64,000 bases of DNA. Origin: Marinobacter panjinensis. GTDB lineage: Bacteria > Pseudomonadota > Gammaproteobacteria > Pseudomonadales > Oleiphilaceae. Every line of letters starts with the position of its first letter. Within the stretch, counting starts at the first letter, position 1. This document shows, piece after piece, positions 44,557 to 53,032 of this stretch. The stretch covers positions 2,418,001 through 2,482,000 of the forward strand of contig NZ_SZYH01000001.1 in the NCBI RefSeq assembly GCF_005298175.1, given 5' to 3'. The notes beneath the pieces were generated by a model that saw only the letters and a program-made list of their open reading frames with translations, had not been told where the DNA came from and made no database searches. Both the position numbers and the translations under genes were made by a program.

Positions 44557-46812
44557 ATGACCGAGCTACCGGACTACCTCACCGACGAGCAGCGGGCCAT
44601 CATCACCGCCGGCTTTGAGCATGTGGTGATAACCGCCGTCGCAGGCAGCGGCAAGACCTCAACACTGGCCTGGCGCATCCGCTACCTGCTGGAGCAGGGG
44701 CACGATCCGAACCGTATGCTGGTATTGATGTTCAACCGCAGTGCACGGGTGGACTTTGAACGAAAGTTGCAGGAGGTAACCCGCAACCTCGGCCTGGCGA
44801 CGCCGGAAATCCGTACCTACCACGCCATGGGTCTGCGGCTGTACAAACGCTTCGTACGGGAAGGCTTCCTGCCGGGATTTTCCGACAAGATCCTCACCGA
44901 CCAGGAAATCAGCTACCAGGCCTGGCAACTCACCCGCCGGCTGGCGCCTGAAGACCTGGCGGACGAGATTCGCCGCAACAAGAAAGACTTCGTCGAAACT
45001 GCGGTCAACTTCATCGATCTGGTCAAAACCACCCTGTCCCCGGTGGAAATCGTATTCGAAGAGCTGGGCTATTCCGACAAGCACCGTTACCTGATTGACC
45101 TGTTCCACAGCTTCGAGCAATGGCGCAAGTCCCAGAGCCGGATCAGCTACGCCGACATGCTCTACGAGCCGGTGATGGCCATCCACCAAAACCCGCCGCT
45201 GCAGCGGTTAGTGGGTAACAAGATGGACCTGATCCTGGTGGATGAGTACCAGGACACCAACGAGATCCAGCACCTGCTGCTGCGATACGTAGCGGGCGAC
45301 CGTGCCCGGGTGACCGTGGTGGGCGACCCGGACCAGACTATCTACGAGTTCCGTGGCGCCAAACCAGACTTCATCCTCAAGCGCTTCAGCGAAGAATTCG
45401 AAAGCCCGCTGGAGCAGACCCTGAGTTACACCTTTCGCTATGGCCACCAGGTAGCGTTGCTGGCCAACCACCTGATCTGCCACAACACCGGGCGCAAGGA
45501 CGTGCTGTGTCACTCCCACCCGTCCACACCACAGACCGGGATCACCCTGCACCAGCAGGAAAACGACAGCGACATTGTCCTTGCGTTGCTTCAGCCCATG
45601 GACGAAACAGCCCTCGGCAACACCGCCATCCTGTTCCGGGTGTGGAGCCAGAGCGTGCCTATTGAACTGAAACTGCTGGCGCGGCAGGTGCCCTATCGCA
45701 TCGACGCCGGCAAGGGCGCACTGTTCAGCCGCGAAGTCCAGGCCATCACCAGCCTGCTGATGGTGGTGTCCGGGCGCATTCGCAACTTGCCGGACGACGA
45801 CCGGCTCGATATTGCCCGGCAACTGCTTCGATTCCCCCATGTGGGTCTGAAAGAGCCGGAACTGGAGCAACTGGCGCGTTTTTTGGCAGGATTTGGCGAC
45901 GGCTGGCATGAGCGGCTGCTGGCCATGGACTTCGACGCCCTGGCTCCCATGGCCGCCAAAAAACTTCGCAAACTGGGCGAGACACTGGCGCAACTGGGCA
46001 ACTTCAAAGGCCCAGTGGCGGATGTGATTACCCGTTATGCGGATGAAACCGAGCTCTACGAGGGTATCCGTAGCCTCGCACTCACCCATGAAACCGCCGA
46101 CGAGCGTATCGAGACCGTTCGTGGCTTCCGGCTGTACCTGGCAGGACTGGATGTCAGCATCGAGGGGGCGCTTGAGCACCTGAAAGATCTGAAAAAGCAG
46201 GCGGGAGAGAATCGTCGCGGCGGCGCCCTGCTATCCACCATTCACCGCACCAAAGGGCTGGAGTGGTCGACCGTTATCCTGCCCGGGCTGCAGGAGAAGT
46301 ACCTGCCTTACTCCCCCCGGGCCCAGGACGATCCCAAAGCCTTTCTGGAAAGTGAGCGCCGGCTGCTTTACGTAGCCATGACCCGCACCCGGGAACAGCT
46401 TCACCTGATCACCCGCCCCTTCGGCGAGAAACGGCATCTGGACGGCGACCAGGGCCCCAGCCGGTTCGTGGACGAGCTCTGCTTTCCCCTGTCACAGGAA
46501 TTCGGACTGTGGCTGGATAACCGAAGTGCCGACGCAGAAAATACCGTGACAACGACAGTGCCCGTGACACCCACAGGCATTCGTTACGCTTCCCGTGAAG
46601 CCGTGATTCTCAATGGTAGCCGCGAAACACTGGACGATCAGACAGCGCCGTTATGGGCAAGACCCCGCCTGAGCCACGCCATTTTCGGCACCGGATCGGT
46701 TGTTGGCGAAGACGACAGTTCATTCGAAGTCCGCTTTGATAACGGCGACACCCTGAATTTCAGCAAAAAAAGCGCCCACCTGTATTTCACTACACTGTCA
46801 TCAGGGGCCTGA
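44557..46812 (+). CDS. UvrD/Rep-family ATP-dependent DNA helicase
   Basis: Second superfamily 1A helicase of the window, 751 residues. Motifs: Walker A (AVAGSGKTSTLAWR), Walker B (DEYQDTNEIQ), GDPDQTIYEFRGA, TIHRTKGLEWSTVI and VAMTRTREQLHLI. The C-terminus has a Tudor-like domain (FGTGSVVGEDDSSFEVRFDN) like UvrD/PcrA. It is clearly divergent from UvrD and Rep. The start is uncertain: ATG 44557 gives a normal N-terminus, ATG 44530 is possible, and a longer frame from 44323 would translate through the palindromic element and is unlikely. Confidence 0.88.
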   Translation: MTELPDYLTDEQRAIITAGFEHVVITAVAGSGKTSTLAWRIRYLLEQGHDPNRMLVLMFNRSARVDFERKLQEVTRNLGLATPEIRTYHAMGLRLYKRFVREGFLPGFSDKILTDQEISYQAWQLTRRLAPEDLADEIRRNKKDFVETAVNFIDLVKTTLSPVEIVFEELGYSDKHRYLIDLFHSFEQWRKSQSRISYADMLYEPVMAIHQNPPLQRLVGNKMDLILVDEYQDTNEIQHLLLRYVAGDRARVTVVGDPDQTIYEFRGAKPDFILKRFSEEFESPLEQTLSYTFRYGHQVALLANHLICHNTGRKDVLCHSHPSTPQTGITLHQQENDSDIVLALLQPMDETALGNTAILFRVWSQSVPIELKLLARQVPYRIDAGKGALFSREVQAITSLLMVVSGRIRNLPDDDRLDIARQLLRFPHVGLKEPELEQLARFLAGFGDGWHERLLAMDFDALAPMAAKKLRKLGETLAQLGNFKGPVADVITRYADETELYEGIRSLALTHETADERIETVRGFRLYLAGLDVSIEGALEHLKDLKKQAGENRRGGALLSTIHRTKGLEWSTVILPGLQEKYLPYSPRAQDDPKAFLESERRLLYVAMTRTREQLHLITRPFGEKRHLDGDQGPSRFVDELCFPLSQEFGLWLDNRSADAENTVTTTVPVTPTGIRYASREAVILNGSRETLDDQTAPLWARPRLSHAIFGTGSVVGEDDSSFEVRFDNGDTLNFSKKSAHLYFTTLSSGA

Positions 46813-46861
46813 GTACAATTGCCGCCCCCTCATTGGCACTCTTTCTTTGTTATTCCTGATC

Positions 46862-46879
46862 CTGTCACGTAACTTTCAC
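46862..46879 (+). promoter_or_regulatory. Candidate PHO box upstream of the OmpA-like gene
   Basis: CTGTCACGTAACTTTCAC: two 7-mers CTGTCAC and CTTTCAC with spacer GTAA, followed by a second GTAA, giving an exact 11-bp period. The first 7-mer nearly equals the PhoB consensus. Orientation is correct for the gene 80 bp downstream. A -10 could be TATGCA (46885) or TTTACA (46891). Confidence 0.55.
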
Positions 46880-46959
46880 GTAATTATGCATTTACAGTGC
46901 TTTACGAGAGAATCGCAGCCATATTTACGCCACAACGATAATCGAACAGGAGGTTCTGC

Positions 46960-48159
46960 ATGAACATCATACGTCCATTGACCATTGCGGCCCTGACCGC
47001 ATCCCTCGCTACCCCGGCCCTGGCCGATCGCGAAGAGACAATCTATCTGAACCCCTTCGTCGGATTTCAACTGTTTGATGACAAACGGGATCTCAGCGAA
47101 ACTGCCACTTTCGGCATAGGTGCGGAATACCGCTTCCACCCTAACTGGGCCGTCGAGGCGGTTTACTCCAATGCCGACGCTGATCGCAAGTACGAGGGCG
47201 GCAACAGCGACTTTAACGAGTACCGGCTGGACGGTATCTATTATTTCGCCGGCCAGGAAGAGGCCTGGAACCCCTATGTGTCAGCCGGTGCCGGCCATGC
47301 TGACTTTGGCGACGATGTTCTGATCAGACAGACTGCCGGATCTGACCACGAAGAGACCCGCGTAAACGTGGGCGCCGGTTTCCGCTACAACGTCAGCGAT
47401 AATGTGTCGATCCGCGCCGATCTGCGCGAATTCCACGGCATCGACGAGAGCACTTTTGATACCCAGGCAACCCTCGGCCTGAGCTTTGCCTTTAGCCGCA
47501 CCGTGACTGAATCCAGCCCCAAGCCTGCTGACGCAGACAACGACGGCGTGCCAGACAGCCGCGACCAGTGCCCGGGTACACCGGCTGGATCCAGTGTCGA
47601 CAGCAATGGTTGCGAGCGCGATGACGACCGCGACGGTGTTGCCAACAGCAAGGACCAATGCCCCAACACCCTTGCCGGTGCCAGCGTGAACAGTCGTGGC
47701 TGTGAGCTCGACAGCGATAACGATGGTGTTGTCGACCGCCAGGACCTGTGCCCTGGTACCACTGCAGGCGCTGAGGTAGATGATACTGGTTGCGAAGGCG
47801 TTACCGAGACGGTTGAAACCATTGAGCTTAAGGTGCAATTCCCCACCAACAGCTCTGTTATCGGTGATACCTATGACAATGAAATCCGCCGTGTTGCGGA
47901 GTTCATGCGCGAATATCCGGAAACTACCGTCGAAATCGCCGGTCACAGTGACAGCATGGGCGAAGCGGACTATAACCGTTTCCTGTCCCAGCGCCGCGCC
48001 GAAGCCGTTGCCACCCGTCTGACCGATGCCCTGGGCATCAGTGCCGATCGCGTGGAAGCCGTTGGTTATGGTGAAGTCGAGCCGATTGCCAGCAACGACA
48101 CTGCAGCGGGCCGCGCCGAGAACCGTCGGGTTGAAGCCCGCATCCAGGTTCGCCGCTAA
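46960..48159 (+). CDS. OmpA/OprF-like outer-membrane protein with thrombospondin type 3 repeats
   Basis: 399 residues: signal peptide (cleavage after ALA), an eight-strand beta-barrel (about 25-180), a calcium-binding type 3 repeat linker of three Asp-rich units (DADNDGVPDSRDQCPGT, DDDRDGVANSKDQCPNT, DSDNDGVVDRQDLCPGT), and a C-terminal OmpA domain binding peptidoglycan (VEIAGHSDSMGEADYN, SQRRAEAVATRL, NRRVEARI). It ties the outer membrane to the wall and may act as a minor porin. AGGAGG lies 6 bases before the ATG, and an intrinsic terminator follows. Confidence 0.93.
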   Translation: MNIIRPLTIAALTASLATPALADREETIYLNPFVGFQLFDDKRDLSETATFGIGAEYRFHPNWAVEAVYSNADADRKYEGGNSDFNEYRLDGIYYFAGQEEAWNPYVSAGAGHADFGDDVLIRQTAGSDHEETRVNVGAGFRYNVSDNVSIRADLREFHGIDESTFDTQATLGLSFAFSRTVTESSPKPADADNDGVPDSRDQCPGTPAGSSVDSNGCERDDDRDGVANSKDQCPNTLAGASVNSRGCELDSDNDGVVDRQDLCPGTTAGAEVDDTGCEGVTETVETIELKVQFPTNSSVIGDTYDNEIRRVAEFMREYPETTVEIAGHSDSMGEADYNRFLSQRRAEAVATRLTDALGISADRVEAVGYGEVEPIASNDTAAGRAENRRVEARIQVRR

Positions 48160-48196
48160 GCGTCGGGGTTGCGACCGTTCGAATCAACCATATGAG

Positions 48197-48219
48197 AAGG
48201 CGCCTTCGGGCGCCTTTTT
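48197..48219 (+). terminator. Intrinsic terminator of the OmpA-like gene
   Basis: GGCGCC-TTCG-GGCGCC stem (with A-T pairs extending it) and T5; the UUCG-type loop makes it very stable. Confidence 0.92.
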
Positions 48220-48265
48220 CGTTGCCGGCGTATGAGGCGTGGTTTTCAGACCAGGGGAGAGTGAT

Positions 48266-48748
48266 ATGAAGCAAACCCTGTTAATCGGTATTCTCATGCT
48301 TGCAGTCCCCGCTACGACCTGGTCCCAGGTTTATCGTTGCGACGCTGGCGGCGAGACCCGATATTCCGACCAGCCCTGCGGGAAGGATTCGGAGAGAATC
48401 ACCATTCGGGACAACCGGATCGGCGGCAGTTTTGGCCAGAACCTGCCACCGGAACCAAAGCCGGAGAAAACCGAAACGGAACAGGACAAACGCGAACAGC
48501 AGCAGGCCGAAAGCACTTGCCGCTTTATCAACTCTACCGACCTGAGACGATACCTGGTGCGGGAGCAAGTGGTAAAAGGCATGACCAGGGAACACGTTCG
48601 CAAAGCCTTTGGCCGGCCCCCTGAAACCTACCCCACTCCCCAGGAAACCTGGGTCTACCAGACCAAATACTACGGCAACCTTTACGAGCTGACCTACGTG
48701 TATTTCCGTGATGGCTGCGTGGAGGACGTGGTCTACCGCAAACCCTGA
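48266..48748 (+). CDS. DUF4124-domain exported protein
   Basis: 160 residues: signal peptide (KQTLLIGILMLAVPATTWS), then a DUF4124 domain (VYRCDAGGETRYSDQPCG) of unknown role, a charged Pro/Glu/Lys linker (about 60-85) and a C-terminal domain (GMTREHVRKAFGRPPETY, ETWVYQTKYYGNLYELTYVY) that resembles the SmpA/OmlA (BamE) fold. The start is ATG 48266 with GGAG 7 bases upstream. Its end overlaps the convergent methyltransferase gene by 16 bp. Confidence 0.8.
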   Translation: MKQTLLIGILMLAVPATTWSQVYRCDAGGETRYSDQPCGKDSERITIRDNRIGGSFGQNLPPEPKPEKTETEQDKREQQQAESTCRFINSTDLRRYLVREQVVKGMTREHVRKAFGRPPETYPTPQETWVYQTKYYGNLYELTYVYFRDGCVEDVVYRKP

Positions 48749-49977
48749 GCGCCCTGGTGATCCCCGGACTGCACAGCATCAATCAGCAGGTTGCGGGGCG
48801 TCAGCTGTCGCTCACAGAAAGTGCCCAGCCGGACGTCGTAACCCTGCTCCTCCAGAAATAGCACGTAGTCCAGCACCAGCCAGAGCTCCAGGGGCCTCCG
48901 GAACAGATGACGGACCAGCTCATGGCGGCGCACCTCCTGAAACCGCCGCTCACCATGACTTTGCCAGTAGCCGAAATCCGTATCCTTTGGCAAATCCAGG
49001 CCCTTTTTCATCGCCGCCCAGCGACAGAAATCGGCAAAATCACCACTCATCAACCCGGCCGAATGGGACGGCACTGGCAAATAGGCATCAACACCTCGCA
49101 CAAACCGTTGCAGACCGTCAAAACCCAACCGCCAGCGGCGCACCTGACGGGTTTGCTGCCGCACCCTTTGCGGCGCGGTGACGGTTTCCTGCACGGCCAG
49201 TCGCAAATCATCCCGGCTAACCTGAAGGGTGTTTCGCCAACTCCCCGCCCGTCGGGACATTGGCTGATAGTCCGGATTTTCAGTCAGGTGGTAACAGCAG
49301 GGTGAAAAACTCAGCCGTGGTTGCCCGGTGTCCGCCACCCTGCGCATCAGATTGCGATGCAGATCACCACAGGCATGCAGGGCAACGCCATGGAGAGCCT
49401 TCGGCATCACCAGCTCTTCCGCCATGACATCCTGACAATGCAAAGTGACCGCATCACCGAACTTCCCTGCCAGACGGTTACCGTCATCGACCAGAGCCTG
49501 GTCCCACTCGAATCCCGTCACCGTGCCATCGCAAAAGGGCGCCAGGGTTCTGGCCAGATGCCCCTTGCCGCAACACCAGTCCAGCACATCGTGTCCCAGC
49601 GGCTGAACAGCAGCAGCGAACGCCCCGGATTGCAGCCGCTTGCGCCCGGGCATATCAGTGGCCCTTACTTCCGGCAGAGTACTCTGATCTGATGATTCAG
49701 ACGAAAGGGGTTCGACACAGGTCAGCTCGTCAAAACCCTGCAGTGACGGCAGCTCCCGCTCCAGCAATCCGGCAGTTTTGCCGGGCTCATCGTCCAGTTG
49801 CCGGCAGTCTTCGTCAGAGAGCTTTGCCACCCGCGCTGCCAATGCTGGCCATCGGTCGGCCCAGGCCGGGTTCGGGTCGGTAAACGGCAACGGTTGCCAA
49901 AGCTCACGGTGCTGCACCAGCCAGTCGTTCAGCTGTTGCCATCGCCGATAAAATGACATGCCATGGACGAGAGTCAC
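48733..49977 (-). CDS. SAM-dependent methyltransferase (methyltransf_32-like)
   Basis: 414 residues with a central Rossmann methyltransferase: VLDWCCGKGHLARTLA (motif I), TGFEWDQALVDDG and VALHACGDLHRNLM; the CCGKG and HACG signatures and SFSPCCYH belong to a family of uncharacterised methyltransferases acting possibly on RNA. The start is GTG 49977: GGGAGG stands 8 bases upstream and the GTG overlaps the dadA stop (GTGA), so translation is coupled. An ATG six codons later is the alternative. Last gene of the ppk2-dadA operon. Confidence 0.75.
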   Translation of the reverse strand: MTLVHGMSFYRRWQQLNDWLVQHRELWQPLPFTDPNPAWADRWPALAARVAKLSDEDCRQLDDEPGKTAGLLERELPSLQGFDELTCVEPLSSESSDQSTLPEVRATDMPGRKRLQSGAFAAAVQPLGHDVLDWCCGKGHLARTLAPFCDGTVTGFEWDQALVDDGNRLAGKFGDAVTLHCQDVMAEELVMPKALHGVALHACGDLHRNLMRRVADTGQPRLSFSPCCYHLTENPDYQPMSRRAGSWRNTLQVSRDDLRLAVQETVTAPQRVRQQTRQVRRWRLGFDGLQRFVRGVDAYLPVPSHSAGLMSGDFADFCRWAAMKKGLDLPKDTDFGYWQSHGERRFQEVRRHELVRHLFRRPLELWLVLDYVLFLEEQGYDVRLGTFCERQLTPRNLLIDAVQSGDHQGAQGLR

Positions 49978-51245
49978 TCGGCAAACCTCCCGGGCCGAAA
50001 AGCATCCAGACACACTGAAGTCTCCTCGCCATCGATCAGCTGGGCAACCACATCCGCACTGCCCGCCGACAGGGTCCAGCCGAAGGTACCATGACCGGTA
50101 TTAAGAAACAGGTTCTCCCGCGGCCCGCGGCCGATAATCGGGGGCCCATCCGGCGTCATGGGGCGGAAGCCGGTCCAGGTTTCCGCAGCCATAAGGTCGG
50201 CGCAGCCCGGAAAGCGGGATTCCACGGATTTGCGGATGGTGGCCAGCCGTGCCTTGGGAATATCACGGTTGAAGTCAGCCAATTCCACAAAGCCCGAGGC
50301 ACGCAGGCGATCGCCCAGGCGGGTAGAGACCACCTTGTAGTTGTCGTCATGGACGGTGGAAACCGGCGCCTTTTCAGGGTCCGCCAGAGGCACCGTGAAG
50401 CTGTAGCCTTTGACCGGATAAATAGGCAGCTTCAGTCCCAGCTGGCGGGTCAACTGGCCCGACCAGCAGCCGGCACAGATCACCACAGCATCCGCCTCCA
50501 GGGTTTCTGCTTTCCCGTCCTTGTTGCGGGCGACAACGCCAGTTACCCGATTATCATCGGAGAGCAGATCTTCGGTCTCGGTGTTGTAGCGCAGACTTAC
50601 CCCCCTGGACTCGCAGGCTTGGGCCAGATCGCGGGAGAACAGATGGCAGTCGCCGGTGCCGTCGGTATCGTAGCTCAGCGCGCCAAAAAGTGGGCCATTG
50701 CCGGTCATTCCGGGTTCGGCTTCGCGAACCTGCTCGGGTGTCAGTAACCGGGAAGCGATGCCGAGCTCGTTAAGCAGCTGGTGAGTCTGACGGTAACCTT
50801 CGAGAGCTTCCGGTGTACTGGCCAGATGGAGTAGCCCCTTGTGATCGCCATCGAAGTTCAGATCCAGTTCCTGTTCCAGCGCCAGAAAGCGTTTGCGACT
50901 GTGGATGCCCAGGCGAAGCATTGCGCGCTTGTTGAGGCCAAACAGACCGGGCGACCTGGCATAGCGCAGGCTGGCAATGACGAACCTGAACGTTTCCACG
51001 GAGGGCGGCACCCGTAGCTTCAGGGGACCATCTCGCTTGAAGATCCAGGGCAGCGCCTTGAGAACCATGGCCGGGTCAGCCCAGGGATAGACCACACCAT
51101 AGGAGCGCTGTGCGGCATTGCCCTTGCTGGTCTCGTTTCCGGCAATCCCGTGGCGCTCCAGCACCGTGACCTGGTGGCCCCTGCGATTCAGCTCATAAGC
51201 AGTGGTCATACCCACTACGCCGCCACCAATTACAATAATGTGCAT
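49974..51245 (-). CDS. dadA: D-amino acid dehydrogenase (DadA-like) flavoprotein
   Basis: FAD-dependent oxidoreductase, 423 residues, matching the small subunit of D-amino acid dehydrogenase: FAD motif VIGGGVVGMTTAYELNRRG, KGNAAQRSYGVVYPWADP, DTDGTGDCHLFSRDLA and the C-terminal GHGTFGWTLSAGSA. It oxidises D-amino acids such as D-alanine into the respiratory chain. The start is ATG 51245 with GGAGAGG just upstream. No alanine racemase gene adjoins, so another D-amino acid may be the substrate. 17 bp after ppk2. Confidence 0.88.
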   Translation of the reverse strand: MHIIVIGGGVVGMTTAYELNRRGHQVTVLERHGIAGNETSKGNAAQRSYGVVYPWADPAMVLKALPWIFKRDGPLKLRVPPSVETFRFVIASLRYARSPGLFGLNKRAMLRLGIHSRKRFLALEQELDLNFDGDHKGLLHLASTPEALEGYRQTHQLLNELGIASRLLTPEQVREAEPGMTGNGPLFGALSYDTDGTGDCHLFSRDLAQACESRGVSLRYNTETEDLLSDDNRVTGVVARNKDGKAETLEADAVVICAGCWSGQLTRQLGLKLPIYPVKGYSFTVPLADPEKAPVSTVHDDNYKVVSTRLGDRLRASGFVELADFNRDIPKARLATIRKSVESRFPGCADLMAAETWTGFRPMTPDGPPIIGRGPRENLFLNTGHGTFGWTLSAGSADVVAQLIDGEETSVCLDAFRPGRFAE

Positions 51246-51262
51246 TTGCCTCTCCATTTGCT

Positions 51263-52093
51263 TCACTTCACGCCATTTTTGGCTAACAGGCGGCGATACT
51301 CCTTCAGCACGCCCTTGTCCTCATTCGGGTATTCGGGAGCCAGCCGTTCCAGCTGCTCCGCCAGCACAGCGGCAACAATGGCCCGGGCCTGGGGTTTCCG
51401 GTCACCGGGCACAATGAACCAGGGTGCCTCTTCCGTGTGGGTCGCAGCCAAGGCTTCTTCAGCAAATTCCTGGTACTGGCTGCGATTTTCCCAGCCATCG
51501 ATATCGGATTTATCGAACTTCCAGCGTTTGCGGGGTTTGTCGAGACGTTTGAGAAGGCGCTCACGATGCTCGTCCTCGGACAGGTTGAGCCAGATCTTGA
51601 TCACCGTAGTGCCCTCTTCCACCAGATGGCTCTCGAAGTTCCGGATGGACTGGTAACGGTTCTTCCAGTTATAGCTCTCAGGCTCGTGAACCGGCCATAC
51701 CCGCTCGGCGATCACCGCCTCATGATGGCTGCGATTGAACGCCACCATTTCGCCAAAGCCTGGCAAAAATGGCGTTACCCGCCAGAGAAAGTCATGGCGG
51801 GTTTCGGCACCCTGGGGCCTGCTGAAGGACCATGCATGAAAGCCGGCAGGATCAGCGTAGGTTGCCAATGTGCGAATCAGGCTGTCCTTGCCACTGGTAT
51901 CCGGGCCGTGGGCCACCAGCAGCATCGCTCTGGCCCGGTTAGCCCACAACCGGCGCTGGTATTCACCGATCTGTTCCAGGCTGGCTTCTAGCCCTGGCAG
52001 TTTCTTGTCATCGTCCAGCAGGGTCGGGCAATCCCGGAACCCGGGTTTGTTCGGGTCGAAAAGAAACGAACTGGCAAATGCCGATAATCTCAT
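51263..52093 (-). CDS. ppk2: Polyphosphate kinase 2 family protein
   Basis: 276 residues with the PPK2 fold: a Walker A variant HGPDTSGKDSLIRTL, WRVTPFLPGFGEMVAFNRSHHEAV (lid module) and IRNFESHLVEEGTTVIKIWL (Walker B region). PPK2 enzymes phosphorylate nucleoside mono- or diphosphates with polyphosphate. The usual DxxGKG/D is DTSGKD here, and the class (AMP or ADP substrate) is not decidable by eye. First gene of a minus-strand operon with dadA and a methyltransferase. Confidence 0.85.
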   Translation of the reverse strand: MRLSAFASSFLFDPNKPGFRDCPTLLDDDKKLPGLEASLEQIGEYQRRLWANRARAMLLVAHGPDTSGKDSLIRTLATYADPAGFHAWSFSRPQGAETRHDFLWRVTPFLPGFGEMVAFNRSHHEAVIAERVWPVHEPESYNWKNRYQSIRNFESHLVEEGTTVIKIWLNLSEDEHRERLLKRLDKPRKRWKFDKSDIDGWENRSQYQEFAEEALAATHTEEAPWFIVPGDRKPQARAIVAAVLAEQLERLAPEYPNEDKGVLKEYRRLLAKNGVK

Positions 52094-52222
52094 CAGGGGG
52101 CTCCGTGCAACTTCCTATGGAGGTAATACAGGCCAACAATCGGACTAACTGGTAGACTCATAAAACCAAATGTTCAGAATAGCAGCCATTACCGCGGTTG
52201 CGTTGGAGTGTAGTGCCAGGAA

Positions 52223-53032
52223 ATGAGTAAAAAACGTCGCGAGATTCCCGTATTTGACCATCCGATCATCGAAACCCATTGCCACCTGGATTACCTCAGG
52301 GATCGCCCCCTGGAGGAAACACTGGCCGAGGCGCAGCGGGTCAATATCGAGCGGGTGATCACCATCGCCGTATCACCGGAAAACCTGGCTACAGTACGTG
52401 AACTGAGCCAGGCAGCGCCATGGGTGTATGGCACGCAAGGGGTTCACCCCCACGATGCCGAAAAATATTCTGACGCCGCGGAAGCGGAGATCCGCGCCCA
52501 CGCCTGCGACGACAAGATCGTGGCAGTGGGCGAGATCGGCCTGGATTACTTTTACGACAATGCGGACCGTGATGTTCAACGTGAGGTTTTCCGCCGCCAG
52601 CTCCAGATCGCCTGCGACACTGATCGCCCCGTTGTTATCCACAGCCGTGACGCCGACGACGATACCATCACTATCCTGAAAGAGTTCGAGAGCACCCTCA
52701 GGCGCCGGGGCGTGATCCACAGCTTCACATCCGGCCCCGGGCTGGCACAGTATGCGCTGGATCAAGGCTGGTGCCTGGGTTTTAACGGCATCACCACCTT
52801 CAACAAGGCAGAAAACGTGCGGGACATCGTGCGTATGGCACCGATTGAACAGATCCTGCTGGAAACCGACTCTCCGTTCCTGACCCCGGTTCCCTATCGC
52901 GGCAAGGAAAATGCGCCTTTCTATATCCCTTTTGTTGCCGAGAAAATAGCCGAAGTGAAAGAACTGCCACTGGAGAGCGTATTGGCTAAAACCTACGACA
53001 ACAGCCTGAGAACATTCTTTCCGCGCCAATGA
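52223..53032 (+). CDS. tatD: TatD-family metal-dependent deoxyribonuclease
   Basis: TIM-barrel hydrolase, 269 residues. Metal ligands are in ETHCHLDYL, GEIGLDYFYDN, VVIHSRDADDD, HSFTSG and ETDSPFLTPVPYRGKENAP, which is the full TatD/YcfH signature. YcfH- and YjjV-type paralogues cannot be separated by eye. The stop overlaps the next gene's start (ATGA), so translation is coupled to the HD-GYP protein. Confidence 0.93.
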   Translation: MSKKRREIPVFDHPIIETHCHLDYLRDRPLEETLAEAQRVNIERVITIAVSPENLATVRELSQAAPWVYGTQGVHPHDAEKYSDAAEAEIRAHACDDKIVAVGEIGLDYFYDNADRDVQREVFRRQLQIACDTDRPVVIHSRDADDDTITILKEFESTLRRRGVIHSFTSGPGLAQYALDQGWCLGFNGITTFNKAENVRDIVRMAPIEQILLETDSPFLTPVPYRGKENAPFYIPFVAEKIAEVKELPLESVLAKTYDNSLRTFFPRQ

